Source: Solimonas sp040066175
GTDB taxonomy: Bacteria; Pseudomonadota; Gammaproteobacteria; Nevskiales; Nevskiaceae
Length of the DNA stretch: 64,000 nt
Reading direction: 5' to 3'
Assembly (NCBI RefSeq): GCF_040066175.1
Contig: NZ_JBEAAM010000008.1
Coordinates: 62,001 to 126,000 of the forward strand
Shown here in pieces: positions 55,828 through 64,000 of the stretch. Position numbers and translations under genes: made by a program. Every line of letters begins with the position of its first letter. The stretch's first letter is position 1. Below the pieces are notes generated by a model. The model saw only the letters and a program-made list of their open reading frames with translations, was not told the origin of the DNA and did no database searches.

Positions 55828-56465
55828 AACACGAACTGGTCGAAAAGAACGTCGTCTGGCTGGGCATCCTGATCGTCGTCGCGATTGCCTTCGGCGGCAT
55901 CGTCGAGATCGTGCCGCTGATGTTCCAGACCTCGGCGACCAAACCCGCCGAGGGCCTGCCGATGCGCACGCCGCTTGAGGTCGCCGGACGCGACGTGTAC
56001 ATCCGCGAGGGCTGCTACAACTGCCACTCGCAGATGGTGCGCGCGCTGCACGAGGAGGTGCTGCGCTACGGTCCGCGTTCGACGGCCGGCGAGTCGGTGT
56101 GGGACCACCCGTTCCAGTGGGGCTCCAAGCGCACCGGCCCGGACCTGGCCCGCGTCGGCGGCCGTTACAGCGACGACTGGCACCGCATCCACCTGCTCAA
56201 TCCGCGTGACGTCGTGCCGGAATCGAACATGCCCGGCTATCCGTGGCTGGCCGAGTCTCCGGTGGACGGCGAGGAAGTCCAGGCGATGATGACGGCGCTG
56301 CGGCGCGTCGGCGTGCCATTCACCGATGCCGACATCGCCGGTGCGCCGCAGGCGGTGCGCGGCAAATCGAAGATGGACGCCCTGATCGCCTTCCTGCAGT
56401 CGCTCAAGGCGCCGCAGCCGGCCAAGCAGACGGCGGCCGCGGCGCAGACCGGAGAACGCTCATGA
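55824..56465 (+). CDS. ccoO: cbb3-type cytochrome c oxidase monohaem subunit
   Basis: A 213-residue membrane-anchored cytochrome c. One helix at about 9-32 is followed by the haem motif EGCYNCHSQMVRAL and the axial methionine region PESNMPGYPWL. It passes electrons from CcoP to CcoN. The ATG overlaps ccoN (ATGA). Confidence 0.98.
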   Translation: MKHELVEKNVVWLGILIVVAIAFGGIVEIVPLMFQTSATKPAEGLPMRTPLEVAGRDVYIREGCYNCHSQMVRALHEEVLRYGPRSTAGESVWDHPFQWGSKRTGPDLARVGGRYSDDWHRIHLLNPRDVVPESNMPGYPWLAESPVDGEEVQAMMTALRRVGVPFTDADIAGAPQAVRGKSKMDALIAFLQSLKAPQPAKQTAAAAQTGERS

Positions 56466-56626
56466 GCAGCGGCCTGATCACGGCGGTCCTGCTGGTCGCG
56501 TTCCTAGGCATCACCGCCTGGGCCTGGTCATCCCGCAACCGCGAACGTTTCCGCGACGCCGCGCAGCTGCCCTTGAACGATGAGGTTGCTCGCGACGGAT
56601 GCTGCGGCAAGGAGAAATGCACATGA
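56462..56626 (+). CDS. ccoQ: cbb3 oxidase small subunit CcoQ with Cys-rich tail
   Basis: A 54-residue single-helix protein: GLITAVLLVAFLGITAWAWS, then RNRERFRDAAQLPL as in CcoQ. Unusually the tail ends in GCCGKEKCT with three cysteines. CcoQ stabilises the CcoNO-CcoP complex, especially when oxygen is present. It overlaps both neighbours by four bases. Confidence 0.88.
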   Translation: MSSGLITAVLLVAFLGITAWAWSSRNRERFRDAAQLPLNDEVARDGCCGKEKCT

Positions 56627-56781
56627 ACGAGGCACTGCTGTACTACTGGCACTGGTTCATCGCCGCGATGGTGGTGTTCACGCTGCTCGGCTACTTCGGC
56701 CTGATGATGGGGCATGGTCAGGAACGCCGGAACTCCGGGCCCCTGCGCAAACCCGCGGTACCCAAGGAGAGACGGCAATGA
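56623..56781 (+). CDS. Small single-helix membrane protein between ccoQ and ccoP
   Basis: A 52-residue protein, MNEALLYYWHWFIAAMVVFT with one helix and a basic tail. AAGGAGAAAT precedes its ATG, which overlaps the ccoQ stop (ATGA), and its own stop overlaps ccoP. The tight coupling argues that it is real. I know no family for it; a second CcoQ-like stabiliser is a guess. Confidence 0.72.
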   Translation: MNEALLYYWHWFIAAMVVFTLLGYFGLMMGHGQERRNSGPLRKPAVPKERRQ

Positions 56782-57665
56782 GCGGCTTCTGGCACTGGTT
56801 CGTCCTCGTCATCACCGTGGCGTCGATGATCGGCGCGCTGTGGCTGCTGTTCGCCAACGCCAAGGGCAAGGTCACGACCGAGGACACGGGTCATGTCTGG
56901 GACGGCGATCTGCGCGAGTACAACAACCCGCTGCCGCGCTGGTGGCTGAACCTGTTCGTCATCACCGTCGTCTTCGGCGTCGCCTACTTCGTCTTCTATC
57001 CGGGCCTGGGCAACTTCGGCGGCACGTACGGCTGGACTTCGGACAAGCAGCTCGAGGAGCGTCTGGCCGCGGTCCGGGCCAAGCGCGACGCGGTGTTCGC
57101 CCAGTTCCGCGACCAGGATCCGGGATCGCTGTCCACCAACGCCGCGGCGCTGTCGCTGGGGCGCGACGTGTTCCTGAACAACTGCGCCGGCTGTCACGGC
57201 GCCGATGCGCGCGGCGCGATCGGCTTTCCCAACCTGACCGACAACGACTGGCTGTACGGTGGCACGCCGGAGCAGGTCGTGGCTTCGATCACGCACGGCC
57301 GTAACGGCATCATGCCGGCGTTCAACGGCGCGATCGACGCGGCGACGGTCGATGCGCTGGCGCAGACGGTGGCTCGCTGGAGCGATCCGAAGCTCGATCC
57401 GGCCGTGCGCGCGAAAGGCACCGCGCAGTTCAACATTACCTGTGCGGCCTGCCACGGTCCGGACGGCAAGGGCAACCCGATGCTCGGTGCGCCCAACCTG
57501 ACCGACGACATCTGGCTCTACGGCGGCACCCGCGACCGCGTGCGCGAGACGATCCTGTTCGGACGCAAGGGCGCGATGCCGGCGCACGAGAAGCTGCTGC
57601 GGCCGGACGAGATCAAGGTCGTCGCGGCGTATGTGCTGAGCCTGTCCAAGCAGGGTCAGCCGTGA
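56778..57665 (+). CDS. ccoP: cbb3-type cytochrome c oxidase dihaem subunit
   Basis: A 295-residue subunit with two N-terminal helices, the CcoP-specific segment VWDGDLREYNNPLPRWW, and two cytochrome c domains with NNCAGCHGADARG and ITCAACHGPDGKG. It receives electrons from soluble cytochrome c or the bc1 complex. GGAGAGACGGCA precedes the ATG. Confidence 0.98.
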   Translation: MSGFWHWFVLVITVASMIGALWLLFANAKGKVTTEDTGHVWDGDLREYNNPLPRWWLNLFVITVVFGVAYFVFYPGLGNFGGTYGWTSDKQLEERLAAVRAKRDAVFAQFRDQDPGSLSTNAAALSLGRDVFLNNCAGCHGADARGAIGFPNLTDNDWLYGGTPEQVVASITHGRNGIMPAFNGAIDAATVDALAQTVARWSDPKLDPAVRAKGTAQFNITCAACHGPDGKGNPMLGAPNLTDDIWLYGGTRDRVRETILFGRKGAMPAHEKLLRPDEIKVVAAYVLSLSKQGQP

Positions 57666-57970
57666 GCGAGGCGCCGGAGTCGCAGTTGGAGAACGCCGCG
57701 GAGATCCTGCGCGCGGCGCGTGTGCGGGCGCTCGGCACGCGGCCGGGCTGGCGCCTGCTCGCCATCTCGGCCTGGTCGGGATTCATCGGCGCGGTCGCGC
57801 TGATGTGCGCCTGGCTGCTGGCACTGCCCGCCGACGGCGAGCCGCTCGATTTCGGGCGGCTCGCCGAGGTGTTCGTCGTGCTGTGGGCGCTCGCCTGCGT
57901 ACCGGCGGTTTCGGCAGCGCTGCTCGCGCAGCCGCCGCCCGCGGCCTTCGACCCGCCGGAACGGCGGTAG
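57662..57970 (+). CDS. Small two-helix membrane protein between ccoP and ccoG
   Basis: A 102-residue protein starting at a GTG that overlaps the ccoP stop. Two membrane helices lie at about 30-53 and 65-88. No catalytic or metal motif is seen. Its position between oxidase and maturation genes suggests a part in cbb3 assembly, by context only. Confidence 0.7.
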   Translation: MSEAPESQLENAAEILRAARVRALGTRPGWRLLAISAWSGFIGAVALMCAWLLALPADGEPLDFGRLAEVFVVLWALACVPAVSAALLAQPPPAAFDPPERR

Positions 57971-57971
57971 T

Positions 57972-59394
<1,423 letters not shown>

Positions 59395-59405
<11 letters not shown>

Positions 59406-59541
59406 ACCGTCGCTCGAACTCGTGCTGCTGATCGTGCTGCCGCTCGTGGCGGTGCTCGCATCGGTGGTCACGCTCACGCTCGCCGGCGATGCCGGTTTCA
59501 CGCCACTGCCGGATGCGGAACGCATCATCGGTACGCGCTGA
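59395..59541 (+). CDS. Short single-helix protein at the ccoH/fixH position
   Basis: A 48-residue protein, MKTRPSLELVLLIVLPLVAV with one helix and a short periplasmic tail. CcoH/FixH normally stands here between ccoG and ccoI and has 150-170 residues. This could be a reduced CcoH keeping only the anchor helix, or an unrelated peptide. GAGGAACGCC lies before the ATG, and it overlaps ccoG by 11 bases. Confidence 0.65.
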
Positions 59542-59551
59542 GTCGAGTCCC

Positions 59552-61771
59552 GTGACCGACTGGAGCGTCTATGACCAGCCGGCGCTGCGCGACAGTGTCA
59601 GCAGCCCGGCGCCCGGCGGCCGGCGCGAGGTGCTGCTCGGCATCGACGGCATGCATTGCGCCGCTTGCGTCGGTCGCATCGAGAGACTGCTCGCCGGCCG
59701 TGCCAGCGATGTCGGTGCGAGCCTGACCAGCCGCACGCTGCAGTTCCGTTTCGATCCGCGGCGCGAGCCGCTGTCGACCTTGCTGCGCACGCTCGAGGAT
59801 GCGGGCTTCGTGCCGCAGGTCCTGGCCCAGGACGCGGGGCTGCGCGCGCAGCGCGAAGAGCGCCGCGCGATGCTCGCGCGCATCGGCGTCGCGGTGATCT
59901 GCGCGATGCAGGTGATGATGCTGGCATGGCCGACGTACACCTTCGGCGGCGCGGCCGCCGAGATTGATCCCGGCATCGAGCAGCTGCTGCGCTGGGCGCA
60001 GGCGCTGTTCGCCACCCCCTGCGTGCTGTATGCCGGTTCGCCGTTCTTCCGCAGCGCCTGGCGTGCCCTGCGCGCACGCAGCGTCAACATGGACGTGACC
60101 GTCGCGGCGTCGGTGGCCATCGCCTACGGCGCATCGCTGATTCGCACCGTGCTGGGTGAAGGTGAGATCTATTACGACACGGCGACGATGTTCGTGATGC
60201 TGCTGCTGATCGGCCGTTTCGTCGAGGGGCGCACGCGCATGCAGGCCGGCGAGCGCCTGCGCCTGCTCGCCGGTCGGCGCCGACTCACCGCACAGCGCGA
60301 GACCCCGCAGGGCATCGAGGCGGTGCCGCTGTCCGCGGTCGCGCCGGGGGATACCCTGGTCGTCGCGCCGGGCGAATCGGTCCCGGTGGACGGTACGCTG
60401 CTCGACGCGGCGGCCGAGATGGACGAGGCGCTGCTGACCGGAGAGTCGCGGGCGGTGCTGCATCGCGCCGGCGACCGCCTGCTCGCGGGCTGTCTCAATC
60501 TCGGTCAGCAGGCGCTGCGCCTGCGCGCACAAAGCGTCGGTGCGGCCACGCGCCTGGCGCAGATCACCCAGCTGCTGCAGCAGGCACAGGCCGCGCGACC
60601 GCGCTTCCAGCTGCTCGCGGATCGCCTGGCCGGCGCGTTCATCGTCACCGTACTGCTGCTGGCGCTCGCCGGTGCGGCGCTGTGGTGGCCGGATGTGGAT
60701 CGGAGCCTCTCGGTGCTGCTCGCCGTGCTGGTGGCGAGCTGTCCGTGCGCGCTGTCGCTGGCGATTCCCGCGGCGATGGCTGCCGCGGCCTCGCGGCTGG
60801 CCGCGCTCGGCGTGCTGAGCGCGCGGCCCGAGGCGCTGGCGCGGCTGCCGCTGGTGGACACGGTGCTGTTCGACAAGACCGGTACGCTGACCCGCGCCGA
60901 GCTGCGCATCGTCCGTGTCGAGCCGCAGGCCGAGCTGGACGAGGCCGGCTGCCTGGCGATCGCCGCCGCGCTGGAGCGCGGCCTGATGCATCCGATCGCC
61001 CGTGCCTTCGCGCAGACGCCGAGCCGCTTCACGGCGACGCAGCAACAACAGATCCCGGGGCGTGGTGTCGAGGGTGTCGTCGATGGGCGGCGATATCGCC
61101 TGGGCGCGCCGGCCGTCAGCGGTGACGATGCGACGGCGGACGTCGATACCGTGATCGAGCTGCGCGATGAACGGCGTGCGCTGGCCCGCATCCGCCTGGC
61201 CACCGTCGTGCGCGAAGATGCCGCCGGCACGATCGCGGCAATGCGCGAAGCCGGCATGAACGTCGAGCTGCTGACCGGAGACGGTGAGGCCGCCGCGGAG
61301 GCGCTGGCCCGGCGCCTGGGCCTGCAGCAGGTCCTCGCGCGGCAGACCCCGGAGCAGAAGCTGGCGCGGCTGGAGGCGCTGCAGAGGCAAGGCCGCGTCG
61401 TGCTCGCGGTCGGCGACGGCATCAACGATGCGCCATTCCTCGCCGCGGCCGATGTCTCGGCGGCGATGCCGCTGGGCGCGGCGCTGGCGCAAGCGCGCGC
61501 CGATCTGCTGCTGGTCGGGGACTCGCTCGCAGCGCTGATCCCTGCGCGTGACATCGCCCGGCAGGCGCAGCGCCGCGTGCGCCAGAACGTCGCCTGGGCG
61601 CTGGCCTACAACCTGGGCGTGCTGCCGCTGGCGATGGCCGGCGTGCTGGCGCCATGGATGGCGGCGCTGGGCATGTCGCTGTCCTCGCTGCTGGTGGTCG
61701 CCAACGCGCTGCGTCTGCGCCGGACGCGGCCGGTGCAACAGCGGCCGCTGAACTACGCGGAGGTGCACTGA
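59552..61771 (+). CDS. ccoI: CcoI/FixI copper-translocating P-type ATPase
   Basis: A 739-residue P1B ATPase that exports copper for the cbb3 Cu site. It has an N-terminal HMA domain with GMHCAACVGRIE (about 32-43), the actuator LLTGES, the membrane CPC motif ASCPCALSLAIP, the phosphorylation site FDKTGTLT, HPIARAF and the hinge GDGINDAPFL. GTG start 10 bases after the 48-residue gene; ccoS follows with a one-base overlap. Confidence 0.97.
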   Translation: MTDWSVYDQPALRDSVSSPAPGGRREVLLGIDGMHCAACVGRIERLLAGRASDVGASLTSRTLQFRFDPRREPLSTLLRTLEDAGFVPQVLAQDAGLRAQREERRAMLARIGVAVICAMQVMMLAWPTYTFGGAAAEIDPGIEQLLRWAQALFATPCVLYAGSPFFRSAWRALRARSVNMDVTVAASVAIAYGASLIRTVLGEGEIYYDTATMFVMLLLIGRFVEGRTRMQAGERLRLLAGRRRLTAQRETPQGIEAVPLSAVAPGDTLVVAPGESVPVDGTLLDAAAEMDEALLTGESRAVLHRAGDRLLAGCLNLGQQALRLRAQSVGAATRLAQITQLLQQAQAARPRFQLLADRLAGAFIVTVLLLALAGAALWWPDVDRSLSVLLAVLVASCPCALSLAIPAAMAAAASRLAALGVLSARPEALARLPLVDTVLFDKTGTLTRAELRIVRVEPQAELDEAGCLAIAAALERGLMHPIARAFAQTPSRFTATQQQQIPGRGVEGVVDGRRYRLGAPAVSGDDATADVDTVIELRDERRALARIRLATVVREDAAGTIAAMREAGMNVELLTGDGEAAAEALARRLGLQQVLARQTPEQKLARLEALQRQGRVVLAVGDGINDAPFLAAADVSAAMPLGAALAQARADLLLVGDSLAALIPARDIARQAQRRVRQNVAWALAYNLGVLPLAMAGVLAPWMAALGMSLSSLLVVANALRLRRTRPVQQRPLNYAEVH

Positions 61772-61902
61772 TGGAGATTCTCTATGTGTTGATCCCGCTG
61801 GGCATCGTGCTGGTCGCGATCGCCGGGGGGCTGCTGGTCTGGGCGGTCGGCAACGGCCAGTACGACGATCTGGACGCGCAACAGCGCCGTCTGCCCGACT
61901 GA
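61771..61902 (+). CDS. ccoS: cbb3 oxidase maturation protein CcoS
   Basis: A 43-residue single-helix protein, MEILYVLIPLGIVLVAIAGG then a Trp and the tail GQYDDLDAQQRRLP, as in CcoS. It is required to insert haem and copper into CcoN. It ends the oxidase cluster. Confidence 0.95.
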   Translation: MEILYVLIPLGIVLVAIAGGLLVWAVGNGQYDDLDAQQRRLPD

Positions 61903-61916
61903 ATCCGGTGCCGCCC

Positions 61917-61930
61917 TTGACCTGGGTCAA
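61917..61930 (+). promoter_or_regulatory. FNR/ANR-type box upstream of the dksA-like gene
   Basis: TTGACCTGGGTCAA is a full dyad 55 bases before the ATG at 61986. CACACT at 61953-61958 starts 29.5 bases from its centre and could serve as -10. Confidence 0.65.
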
Positions 61931-61985
61931 TGGCGATGCGGCAGGCCGCGCGCACACTGGGCCGAAGAACGAAGGCAGGACCGTC

Positions 61986-62333
61986 ATGGATCAGGCGCAG
62001 GTGCTCCGGAGTCTGGCAAAGCGGCGGGCCGAGCTCGCCGACCGGCTGGCGCGCATCCGCCGCGACCGGCGTCGTGCCGACGGGCCCTTGCCGCAGGACT
62101 TCGCCGACCAGGCGACCGCGCGCGAGAACGACGATGTCCTCGACCGGCTCGAACAGGCCACCGCGGAAGATCTCGCGCAGTTCGACCGCGCGCTGCGGCA
62201 TGCGCAGGCCGGCGAATACGGCGTCTGCGAACGCTGCGGCAACGGCATCTCGGCTTCACGTCTGCAGGCCTTGCCGCAGGCGACGCTGTGTGCCGACTGC
62301 GCCGCGGCGCGCTCCGGTGCGCAGGAGAACTGA
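61986..62333 (+). CDS. DksA/TraR-type C4 zinc-finger protein
   Basis: A 115-residue protein with an N-terminal coiled coil (about 1-75) and a C4 zinc finger CERCGNGISASRLQALPQAT then CADC at the end. The tip aspartates of DksA (DxxDxA) are not clearly present, although DFADQATARENDD lies near the tip. It may modulate RNA polymerase or bind another target under low oxygen, given the box upstream. Confidence 0.85.
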   Translation: MDQAQVLRSLAKRRAELADRLARIRRDRRRADGPLPQDFADQATARENDDVLDRLEQATAEDLAQFDRALRHAQAGEYGVCERCGNGISASRLQALPQATLCADCAAARSGAQEN

Positions 62334-62334
62334 C

Positions 62335-62790
62335 ATGCGTTTCCAGACCGTGCGCGACATCCTCGACTTCGTCCGCGGCTTCCACCAACGGGCCGCGCAG
62401 CTGTTCAGCGCGGCCGCCGACGAGGCGCAGCGCGACAAGGCGCGCTGGATGCTCGAATGGCTGGCGCAGCACGAACGCCGCTTCTCCGAGGCGCTGGCGA
62501 CCTTCGAGCAGTCGCCCGCCAATGCGCCCTTGCTGCAGGAATGGCTGCAGTACGCGCCCGATCTCGAGCGCCTGCCGCTGCAGCTCCCCAGGCTGCCGGC
62601 GCAACTCAGCGCCGACGACGCGGCGGCGCTGGCCCTGGCCTTCGACGACTATCTCGTGCGTCTGTACAAGGCCGTGCTCGACACCTGCGAATCGCGCGAG
62701 ATCTGCGACCTGTTCCGCATGCTGCTCGATCAGGAGCGCGCGGAGGAACGCAGCGTCGCCCGCAGCCTGTCGCAGCTGCAGGACTTCTGA
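62335..62790 (+). CDS. Ferritin-like helical protein, function unknown
   Basis: A 151-residue protein that appears all helical. MLEWLAQHERRFSEALATFE near residue 40 and LLDQERAEERSVARSLSQL near 130 carry Glu/His spacing as in ferritin-like di-iron bundles, but a complete E-x2-H pair set is not evident. It lies 1 base after the dksA-like gene, so the two are co-expressed. A related small protein next to TraR-like genes is known in other proteobacteria, without a function I can name. Confidence 0.7.
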   Translation: MRFQTVRDILDFVRGFHQRAAQLFSAAADEAQRDKARWMLEWLAQHERRFSEALATFEQSPANAPLLQEWLQYAPDLERLPLQLPRLPAQLSADDAAALALAFDDYLVRLYKAVLDTCESREICDLFRMLLDQERAEERSVARSLSQLQDF

Positions 62791-62793
62791 CGC

Positions 62794-63462
62794 ATGATCG
62801 AACTCACGGTGCCGGCCCTGCTGGCGACCGGCCTCGCCGCGAGCCCGCACTGCGGCCTGATGTGCGGCGCCCTGCAGGTATCGATGCTGCACGGCCGCGG
62901 CGCGCTGCCGATGGCGCGCGCGGTGCTGCTGCTGCACGCCGGCCGTGTGGCGGGTTACACGCTGCTCGGCGGCGCGGCCGGCACGGCGGGGCAGTGGCTG
63001 CTGCGCGGCCTGCCGGCCGCGGAGTGGGGTCACTGGATCCAGTTCGCGGCGGCCCTGCTGCTGATCGGCGTCGGCGCCGCGCAGTACCGGCGCGAGCGTC
63101 CGGTCACGGCCGGCTGTCACGCGCCACGCCTGCCGTCGCTGCTGCGGTCGATGCCGGCGCCCGCGCGCGTCTGCGCACAGGGTCTGCTGTGGGCAGCGAT
63201 GCCCTGCGGGCTCTTGTATGCGGTGCTCGGCCTGGCGGCGCTGTCGGCGAGCGGGGTCATGGGCGCGCTGCTGCTGGCAGCCTTCGGACTGGGGACCACG
63301 CCGCTGCTGACCGGCAGCGGGGCGCTGATCGCCCACGTGGGCGGCAGCGCCGGACTGCGGCGCACCGGCGCCGCGGTACTGATGGCGATGGGCGCGGCCA
63401 GTGCGGTCGCGGTGCTGCTCGATCCGTCCGGCGCCGCCGGCTGGTGCCGGCTCGGCTATTGA
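62794..63462 (+). CDS. UreH/SafE-type membrane protein of the cbb3 neighbourhood
   Basis: A 222-residue protein with six membrane helices. The start GLAASPHCGLMCGALQVSM holds a conserved H-C-G-x-M-C-G motif, and AMPCGLLYAVLGLAAL a second cysteine site, as in the UreH_2/sulphite-exporter TauE/SafE-like proteins found after ccoS. These are proposed to move copper or thiol reductant for oxidase assembly. It lies 3 bases after the ferritin-like gene. Confidence 0.88.
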   Translation: MIELTVPALLATGLAASPHCGLMCGALQVSMLHGRGALPMARAVLLLHAGRVAGYTLLGGAAGTAGQWLLRGLPAAEWGHWIQFAAALLLIGVGAAQYRRERPVTAGCHAPRLPSLLRSMPAPARVCAQGLLWAAMPCGLLYAVLGLAALSASGVMGALLLAAFGLGTTPLLTGSGALIAHVGGSAGLRRTGAAVLMAMGAASAVAVLLDPSGAAGWCRLGY

Positions 63463-63513
63463 TCCGGCTGCGGCCGTCCCCATCTGCGACGGGGTGACCC
63501 GGACCGAGCTGCC

Positions 63514-63951
63514 ATGAGCGAGACCCTGCACATCGTCTGCCCCGCCTGCGACGGCATCAACCGCGTGCCGCGTCAGCGGCTGGGCGAGCGGCCGAACTGC
63601 GGCCGCTGCCATGCGCCGCTGTTCGAAGCGCATCCGGTCGAACTCCACGACCGCAACTTCAAGGTGCAGATCGAGCGCTCCGACGTGCCGGTGCTGGTCG
63701 ATTTCTGGGCGTCGTGGTGTGGCCCCTGCCAGGCGATGGCCCCCGCGTTCGCGCAGGCCGCGGCGCAGCTGGAGCCGGGCATGCGCCTGGCCAAGCTCGA
63801 AACCGACGCCAATCCGGCGACGGCGGCCGCCTACGGCATACGCAGCATTCCCACGCTGATCCTGTTCCATCGCGGTCGCGAACGCGCGCGCAGCAGCGGC
63901 GCGATGAACCTGTCGATGCTGCTCGACTGGGCGCGCCGCAACGCACCTTGA
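63514..63951 (+). CDS. trxC: Thioredoxin 2
   Basis: A 145-residue thioredoxin with the extra N-terminal zinc site (CPACDGINRVP and CGRCHAPLF, two C-x2-C pairs) that defines TrxC, followed by the active site FWASWCGPCQAMAP and cis-proline RSIPTLILF. It reduces disulphides in the cytoplasm and is linked to oxidative stress. It starts 51 bases after the SafE-type gene. Confidence 0.96.
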   Translation: MSETLHIVCPACDGINRVPRQRLGERPNCGRCHAPLFEAHPVELHDRNFKVQIERSDVPVLVDFWASWCGPCQAMAPAFAQAAAQLEPGMRLAKLETDANPATAAAYGIRSIPTLILFHRGRERARSSGAMNLSMLLDWARRNAP

Positions 63952-64000
63952 CGCCGCGCCGCCGGCGCGTCTCGACGTGACGGTCGCAGTGCGGCAGGCG

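Overview
The window is gene-dense, high-GC bacterial chromosome with mostly short gaps. The gene set fits a gammaproteobacterium: Fis and IHF-alpha, the infC-rpmI-rplT-pheS-pheT-ihfA-merR-tRNA-Pro string, guaB-guaA beside xseA, FNR/ANR-type boxes and a cbb3 oxidase. A Xanthomonadales/Nevskiales-like lineage is my best guess; this is inference from gene order and was not computed. No insertion sequence, prophage, CRISPR array or rRNA was seen.

Layout. 1-3.8 kb: a GNAT fragment, a CHAD protein and a double-thioredoxin-fold GST-like protein on the minus strand, then an ECF sigma / membrane anti-sigma / DUF4097 operon. 3.8-12.2 kb: housekeeping purH, fis, prmA, xseA, then guaB, guaA, a GDT1-type transporter and the tRNA deaminase gene. 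12.2-17.2 kb: an overlapping glycosylation operon with two tandem GT-C-like membrane proteins, a GtrB-like GT2 enzyme and a GtrA-like protein. 17.2-18.0 kb: an ankyrin protein and tRNA-Val(CAC). 18.0-30.9 kb: a complete Tad/Flp pilus locus on the minus strand, with two Flp pilins, prepilin peptidase, an extra AAA+ ATPase, CpaB, secretin, lipoprotein, three pseudopilin/TadG-like proteins, TadZ, TadA, TadB, TadC and TadD. A LuxR-type regulator lies next to it. 32.3-37.7 kb: an MMPL exporter, AidB-like acyl-CoA dehydrogenase, a decayed stretch holding a lipoprotein start and the tail of an extradiol dioxygenase, YbhB and YdcH. 37.7-43.5 kb: three hairpins, tRNA-Pro(GGG), and the translation/IHF operon. 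43.7-64 kb: a low-oxygen block with hemN, malic enzyme, a UspA-ABC exporter operon, a zinc-ribbon / AMP-phosphorylase-like / PRPP-synthase-like operon, the ccoNOQP-ccoGIS cluster, a DksA/TraR-like protein, a ferritin-like protein, a UreH/SafE-type membrane protein and trxC. The last 49 bases hold no gene I can recognise.

How it works together. Seven FNR/ANR-type dyads (TTGAY-N4-RTCAR) lie in intergenic DNA: in front of the Flp pilins, between ybhB and ydcH, before hemN, two between uspA and the nucleotide operon, before ccoN, and before the dksA-like gene. Four of them have a -10-like hexamer about 28-31 bases from the box centre, as at class II FNR promoters. This suggests that haem synthesis without oxygen, the high-affinity oxidase, stress protein/export, nucleotide salvage and perhaps pilus production respond together to low oxygen. 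The fnr/anr gene itself is not in the window. The least described parts are the nucleotide operon, the two-GT-C gtr-like operon, the oxygen-linked Tad promoter with its intergenic hairpin, and the small membrane proteins of the cco cluster.
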